Below are positions 40,412-45,108 of a stretch of DNA of 45,108 nucleotides, in pieces. The translations under genes were made by a program, and so were the position numbers. The stretch is from Amphimedon queenslandica (taxonomy: Eukaryota > Porifera > Demospongiae > Haplosclerida > Niphatidae): the NCBI RefSeq assembly GCF_000090795.2, contig NW_003546506.1, forward strand, positions 55,812 to 100,919, written 5' to 3'. Position 1 is the stretch's first letter; each line of letters opens with the position of its first letter. Under the pieces are notes generated by a model. It ran no database searches. It saw only the letters and a program-made list of their open reading frames with translations, and was not told the DNA's origin.

Positions 40412-43327
40412 TTATTTTGCTGCAATTACAGCAGAGTTTTCGTATTTTGTTTCTTCCTCCAAATTATTATTCATTTCCATGTAAACGTCATCATAGATCT
40501 CTTCATCATTATTATATGGAAGCATCGGCAGTGGAATAGACTGATTTTTACTCTCGCGTGGCATACTAGATCTAATTGCAGTTTCATGACTTTTATAATC
40601 ATTAACTTCATTAAAAATAACTGGTTCATTTGTTGCTGTTGTTGTTGTCATTCTTTGCTGTTTTCTGGTACTTCTTCCACAGAAAAACCCACCCACTGTA
40701 CCAACGACACCAAGAATGACAAGTATAACATAGCCCATTACACCTCCAACCACTACACTTGAGTTCAACGAGGACTGGTTCGGTTGTGTTGTTGGTAGTA
40801 TAGCTGCAGAACATGGCAAAGTCTTCTCAACCGTTATTGTTATTTTAGATATTGAAGGGTTTGTATTTCCAATTGTAGCACTAATCAAAGTAGTTTTTGT
40901 GTAGACTGTTGATACTCTTGATTGAATTGTAATTGGTTGAGAAAACATACAAACTTGTGAGGATATTGGAGTGGGTGCTATGTAAACACTGGAAGTGAAA
41001 TAGATCCCACAAGTCATGCAATTGACAGGTGTTGTTGTTGTGGCATAAGAATTATAGATAATTGTGATGATGGATGGTTCTATTGTCAGATTGATGCTTG
41101 ATTTATCAATAGTAAGTCTCCCTAATAACACAGCATTATTTTGGTTATATACCAGAGGGAAAGGAAGATGAGAGAGATTAAGAGTTGCACTGTAGCTTCC
41201 ACTGTAATTATAGAAATCAAAGCGAGTGACATTTAAAGCTTCACCTATGATTCAAAGATATATGATTTATGTAAAAAGTGTTTGTCTGTACCTGATAAAC
41301 TTTCAACTTGCAACTGAACAGTTGATATTTCTCCTGATTGCATTATTCCATGATAGTTGGACATGTCAAGAGTCATTTCTGTACTATCAATAATCAGGGA
41401 TGAGTTACTAAAACCAATCTGTATATCTGTGTGTGAAAATATTGAATCTGATAAACACTGTGTTATACTTACAATCATTGTCATGTATTCCTACAGTACA
41501 TTCTGTAATTGGAAAGACTACAACTTCTTTTCCAACAGCCTCTAGTCTCACACTGAAATACTCAATAGGTTCAGCATAGACGTCATCAATAATAGCAATT
41601 GTTACATTTTGTAGCGTCTCTCTATATCTAAATGTGACCACTGCACTCATTGACAAATAATCAGCTCCATCTATTATATCAATTATATATATACAGGTAA
41701 TAGTAATGTTTATTGCATTATTTACCTTCTGCTGTGTCCACTTGTTGGGGAGCAACACTCACTCTCACTGATACTTCTTCCTCAACATCCACCTTTCTTT
41801 TCAAATAGATAATGACTTCACCATTTCCTTCTGATGCAATAAATAGCTCTTGAGTGAAACTGACTAATGGATGAGTAACATGTGGATCTATTGGATTGAG
41901 ACCCATACCACCTGAGAATGCATATCCTCTATAAGGTGGCCATCCATACACTGAAAGAAATAGCCTTCCTGAATTTCTTGAATGGGTGAATTTATGAGTA
42001 CCAGAAGTTGAGGCAGAAAAGGCATAACCGGCAATTGTTCCATTAGGAAAATTAATTATGGAAGTCCATGAAATAGAGCGGAGAGTATTATCAATTATCA
42101 GGTAGTTACTAAAATATTGATCATTTGGTACAAGGATACTCACACCATTTAATGTTGTAAAGAGTGTTGTATACTCTATTGAGTGTAAGTACTGGCTTAT
42201 TGGAGGAACTGTATTAAGTGTTGGGTCACCATAAGTACCTCCATTAAAGTTTCTACTTGTTCCAACATGCCCCACATATATTGGTCTGTTAGCTACAAGA
42301 CTGCAGTAAGAAGTGTTAGAAGTATTGAACTGATAGACTTGGCCAGAGGAGAGAGTAGCATTAACTGTAGGACTGGTGTCACATTTCCTTTCAATATTAG
42401 TTCCATTCCTGTGGGCAATAATCTTATAGAATTGACCAGTATTCCTATTATGATGAGGAGACAAGAGGAATTCTGTACCCCAAGTGATAGTAGGAGGGAC
42501 TTGTGTTGCCATAGGATCAGTGCCAATAGTTCCAAGTGGAACCTGAGCAGCAGTGTGACCACTAATAACGGTCAATGGAGCATCTGAAATAGTTTTAGTT
42601 CCAGAGATATCAGCATAAGTTTGGTACACTTTTATAGTCTGCCCTGCATGTATGACAAATGTGTTGTTTTCTCCTGCCAGGTATGTCTTATATCCACTGT
42701 TTGGTGATTGTGGATTGATTGGCATTGTAATGTTAGCATAGTGACTTGGTACTATGGTGACATTGGTGTTATTCATGCATCCAACAAGGAGAAAGTATCC
42801 AGGAAAGTTACTGTAACCATGAGATGAAACTGCATAATATACATATGAATTTGTTGGTTGAGTGTGACACGGAAGCCCAAGAAATGAAAAGTACCCATAA
42901 ATGTTCTTACTCCATGCAACAACAGATACAGGCTCAGTCTCTAGTGATGTAATATGCAGGCCTAACTTTCGATATGGATAGGAGGATAAGAAGACTTCAT
43001 AATTCAATGGTATAGCAACAACATCAGGATCTCCTGCAGTGGTTGTACCAGAGTAGCTAAAGCCTTCATCAAGAGACTCAATGCTGTATTGAACTGATGT
43101 ACTCTTGAGTGTGTGTACTGTTAGTCCGAGGTTTGTTGCTCGATAGAGACTCATTGGAAATGCCAAATAAAATTCACTTCCATAAGATGAGAGGCTGCTA
43201 GTGCTAGCTGCAATTGTAGTCAATAAGAACAAGTTGGTACATGCAATTAAAGCTTACTACTGCATTGCTGAAGTAGAATAATCAATAAAAAGAGCATTAT
43301 TTCCGGAATGACTGCTGATAACTTCAT
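40412..43327 (-). CDS. IgGFc-binding / Calx-beta type I membrane protein
   Basis: Five exons in phase, 905 aa: 43258-43327, 41726-43207, 41473-41670, 41292-41426, 40412-41244. Exon 1 encodes a signal peptide (MKLSAVIPEIMLFLLIILLQ). Exon 2 is an IgGFc-binding-type domain (EFYLAFPMSL, PVSVVAWSKN, WGTEFLLSPHHNRNTGQFYK, NRPIYVGHVG), as found at the N-terminus of FCGBP-like proteins. The end of exon 2 and exon 3 form a Calx-beta domain (~485-585: RVSVAPQQVDTAEG, VTIAIIDDVYAEPIEYFSVRLE, VGIHDND). Exon 5 carries a Ser/Thr-rich stalk, one TM (~791-816, VVVGGVMGYVILVILGVVG) and a cytoplasmic tail with tyrosines (EEIYDDVYMEMNNN; YMEM fits YxxM). Likely a cell-surface adhesion or recognition receptor. 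Divergent from NBAS (99 bp). Confidence 0.88.
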
Positions 43328-43426
43328 AATTTCAAGGGAATTAATTATCTTGAGCAAATAAACTCATGCTTTTTATGCAAAATTGCAAATTATTAATAGA
43401 GGCGTGGTCTACTTTATTAAGATAAA
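43328..43426. promoter_or_regulatory. Bidirectional promoter region, IgGFc/Calx-beta gene / NBAS
   Basis: 99 bp between divergent ATGs (43327, - and 43427, +). Contains ggcgtgg (43401-43407) and A/T-rich flanks. Both genes must start transcription within it. Confidence 0.6.
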
Positions 43427-45108
43427 ATGGCGGAAGAGTCTTCAAAGAAAGAAGAGAAAAGAATTCTATACGACCTGGACATACCTTACGAGTGGCCAGA
43501 AACAGTCCTTATATTAGTAAATATACTTTTAGTAACTGATGCTTATTTCTATATCCATAATTTATGTATTTTAGAATGAAAATGATCATCAGTCCCGGCT
43601 ACTGACAAGATACTCACTGCAGCTCTCAATGGTAAGCATACATACAGTGCTATACAAAGGTAGAGGGAAAGAAAAATATAATAATGACTTTTGATTAAGC
43701 CACAAAAATTCCAGAATGTCCCACTGTATTTATGAATAATATTAACACCATATAGAGGGTAACGTGAGTAAAATTTGGTAAAGTTGCTAAATTTTGAGTC
43801 ATTGGCCGATTTTAATTTGGCAAATGGCTATCAAAATGCTGATTCACCAAATTTAATTCCCTCCATAATTTTCTGCTATAAATTTTTATATGTACTTATG
43901 TTAATTTTTTATGATTTCTCCTTAGCTTGTAGTTGGTTTGCTTTAGCTGTTCTGAAAAGCCCAACAAGGTACAAATAATCAAAGAGCTCTTATAATTCAG
44001 TATACTCTAGTATTACTCAGTATACCTCAGTATATTCTTTTGTAGATTATTAGGATTGTCATCACAGCCACCCTCAGTCTTATCTGACCTCTTGAATAGT
44101 CGGTTGTCATGGCAACTCGTACTTAGCAGGTGTGTACAATGTACATGTACACATAGGTGGCGGCCGGGTCGGGCCAGGATGGGCCATGCCCGACCAAAAA
44201 TTTTGACCGGAAATCAGAAACCAATTAATGGCATCATTTTTAGTCATGAAAAATTACCATGGCTAGCAAGAGACAGTCTTTTCTGCTTTCCTTTGTCAAC
44301 CAGCCTTCCAAGAGGACCAGAATTAGTACTTCACAGACTGTACAGATTAGATAGGGTGCCTTTTGGGCATATTTTTAATAGTATTATATGTATGCGTGCA
44401 TTGAGTATTTGCCCAAAATACCCCCCAAAGGGAGTGTGGCCAAAATTTACGGTGCGCTTTGCCTGCCATTTTTTGCCCAACTAATCTTATAATTCTACTG
44501 CTGCCTGTGCATGTACATGTATAAGTGTTCTTCATGTTTATTGATTTTTAGTGATGGACGTCAGTTAGCAGTGGTACAGGAGTCTGTCATTGAGATAAGG
44601 TGCATGTACACGTATAATTCTCTTTTAATGTTGTCTATTAGATCAATATTAGATGATTTTACTACAGCACGTGCTGCAATAAAAGGTAATTGTGTCAACA
44701 GGATTTTTGCAGCATTTATTATTGTAATCATGATGTCATTATTAATTAATTTTGATTGATGTTGTACATAACTCATTGGAAGTCCAAATTTTGACTGTAA
44801 TTTTTTTGTCATGTGACCATGCCAAAGCAAAAACAAATATGGACAAATTCTTGCATAAAAAGACAAAATCTTGTCATTGTTAAGTTGAATTTTTTTACGT
44901 TTACAGTAAAAAGAGTAGAGTATAGATAACTATGCTTGGTATACTGCTGTACTGGTAGACATAACTATTATCTGAATGTAATTTTACATTGAAACAAAAA
45001 CAACTGTCAATCACATACATGTATATGTATCCTTTGACCCAATGTATTAATAGTTTTGTGTAATTTCAGGAAATTTCTATGTAAAATACTATAAAAAGCC
45101 CAAGCAAT
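43427..45108 (+). CDS. NBAS: NBAS (neuroblastoma-amplified sequence), N-terminal part; continues past window
   Basis: Exons placed: 43427-43516, 43575-43659, 43926-43968, 44046-44129, 44552-44599, 44642-44685 and probably 45070 onward. The start reads MAEESSKKEEKRILYDL and EWPETVLIL, matching the NBAS N-terminus (ILYDL...EWPPET). Exons 4-6 give LSWQLVLSSDGRQLAVVQES and VIEIRSILDDFTT, equivalent to the conserved first WD/beta-propeller strand block of NBAS. Exon 2 must use the donor at 43659 (caaag/gtagag) rather than gtaagc at 43632 to keep phase with exon 3; this part is poorly conserved. NBAS is a subunit of the NRZ (NAG-RINT1-ZW10) tether for Golgi-to-ER COPI vesicles and also acts in nonsense-mediated decay. 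Confidence 0.85.
43750..43881. mobile_element. MITE family 1 copy, internally deleted, in NBAS intron 2
   Basis: Left end accatatagagggtaacg, internal 'gctatcaaaatgctgattcaccaaatttaattccctcc' order, right end ttctgctata. Shorter than the 207 bp copy at 21269. Confidence 0.7.
44130..44551. other. NBAS: NBAS intron 4, with a GC-rich unidentified insert
   Basis: 44157-44205 is unusually GC-rich for this window (gtggcggccgggtcgggcc). 44400-44480 contains 'gtgtggccaaaatttacggtgcgctttgc', resembling in inverted form the middle of the hAT MITE at 17060-17100 ('gcgcgccgcgattttggcc'). No open frame with conserved motifs. Confidence 0.45.

Noticed and set aside
44056-44484. 142 aa + strand ORF in NBAS intron 4 as a separate gene
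   Set aside because: It begins in NBAS exon 4 in the wrong frame and continues through intronic GC-rich repeat-like sequence without conserved motifs.
1-45108. tRNA, rRNA or snRNA genes
   Set aside because: I scanned for tRNA A/B box pairs and recognisable snRNA motifs and found none I could support; the many hairpins fit MITEs.

Overview
The window is nuclear DNA from an early-branching animal. It is AT-rich and every large gene but one is split by short GT-AG introns, many only 45-120 bp. Genes are packed tightly, often as divergent pairs under 110 bp apart. The gene content (adhesion GPCRs, GON4L, CCDC112, ULK3, NBAS, an ankyrin-Roco-Death protein, an IgGFc-binding/Calx-beta receptor) is metazoan. 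The abundant TGTACATGTACA microsatellites and the beta-helix/multi-TM receptor fit a demosponge such as Amphimedon queenslandica; the species is my inference. Exon models below were built by hand from splice sites and reading phase.

Layout. 1-3802 (-): 5' part of a secreted or receptor gene built from a duplicated Ig + HormR module, running off the left edge. 4410-7488 (-): complete adhesion GPCR (HormR, GPS, 7TM, 13 exons). 8281-16890 (-): GON4L orthologue, 29 exons, with a tandem palindromic repeat array and a retroelement fragment in one intron. 17715-20607 (+): ankyrin-Roc-COR-Death protein. 20886-21597 (+): two-exon fragment of a fizzy-related (Cdh1/FZR1) gene, cut in mid-exon where a second copy of the first four GON4L exons begins (21598-22294, -). 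22343-26155 (+): CCDC112. 26261-30142 (-): Lys/Ser-rich nuclear-type protein of unknown family, convergent with CCDC112. 30248-33021 (+): ULK3 kinase. 33597-34035: remnant of an IgGFc/Calx-beta gene. 34695-38054 (-): intronless beta-helix multi-TM receptor. 39010-40250 (+): ULK3 pseudogene. 40412-43327 (-): intact IgGFc-binding/Calx-beta type I membrane protein. 43427-end (+): 5' part of NBAS.

How it fits together. There is no single pathway. Surface receptors (two GPCR-like genes, the beta-helix receptor, the IgGFc/Calx-beta protein) lie among conserved housekeeping genes: chromatin/transcription (GON4L), centriole/cilium (CCDC112), autophagy/Hedgehog kinase (ULK3) and Golgi-ER tethering (NBAS). 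The most notable signal is structural. A ULK3 + IgGFc/Calx-beta block is duplicated, and each copy has lost the opposite gene. The GON4L 5' end is also duplicated, at a junction that truncates a fizzy gene. Either may be a real rearrangement or a join of two haplotypes. At least ten MITE-like elements and a recurrent ~187 bp palindromic repeat occupy the introns.
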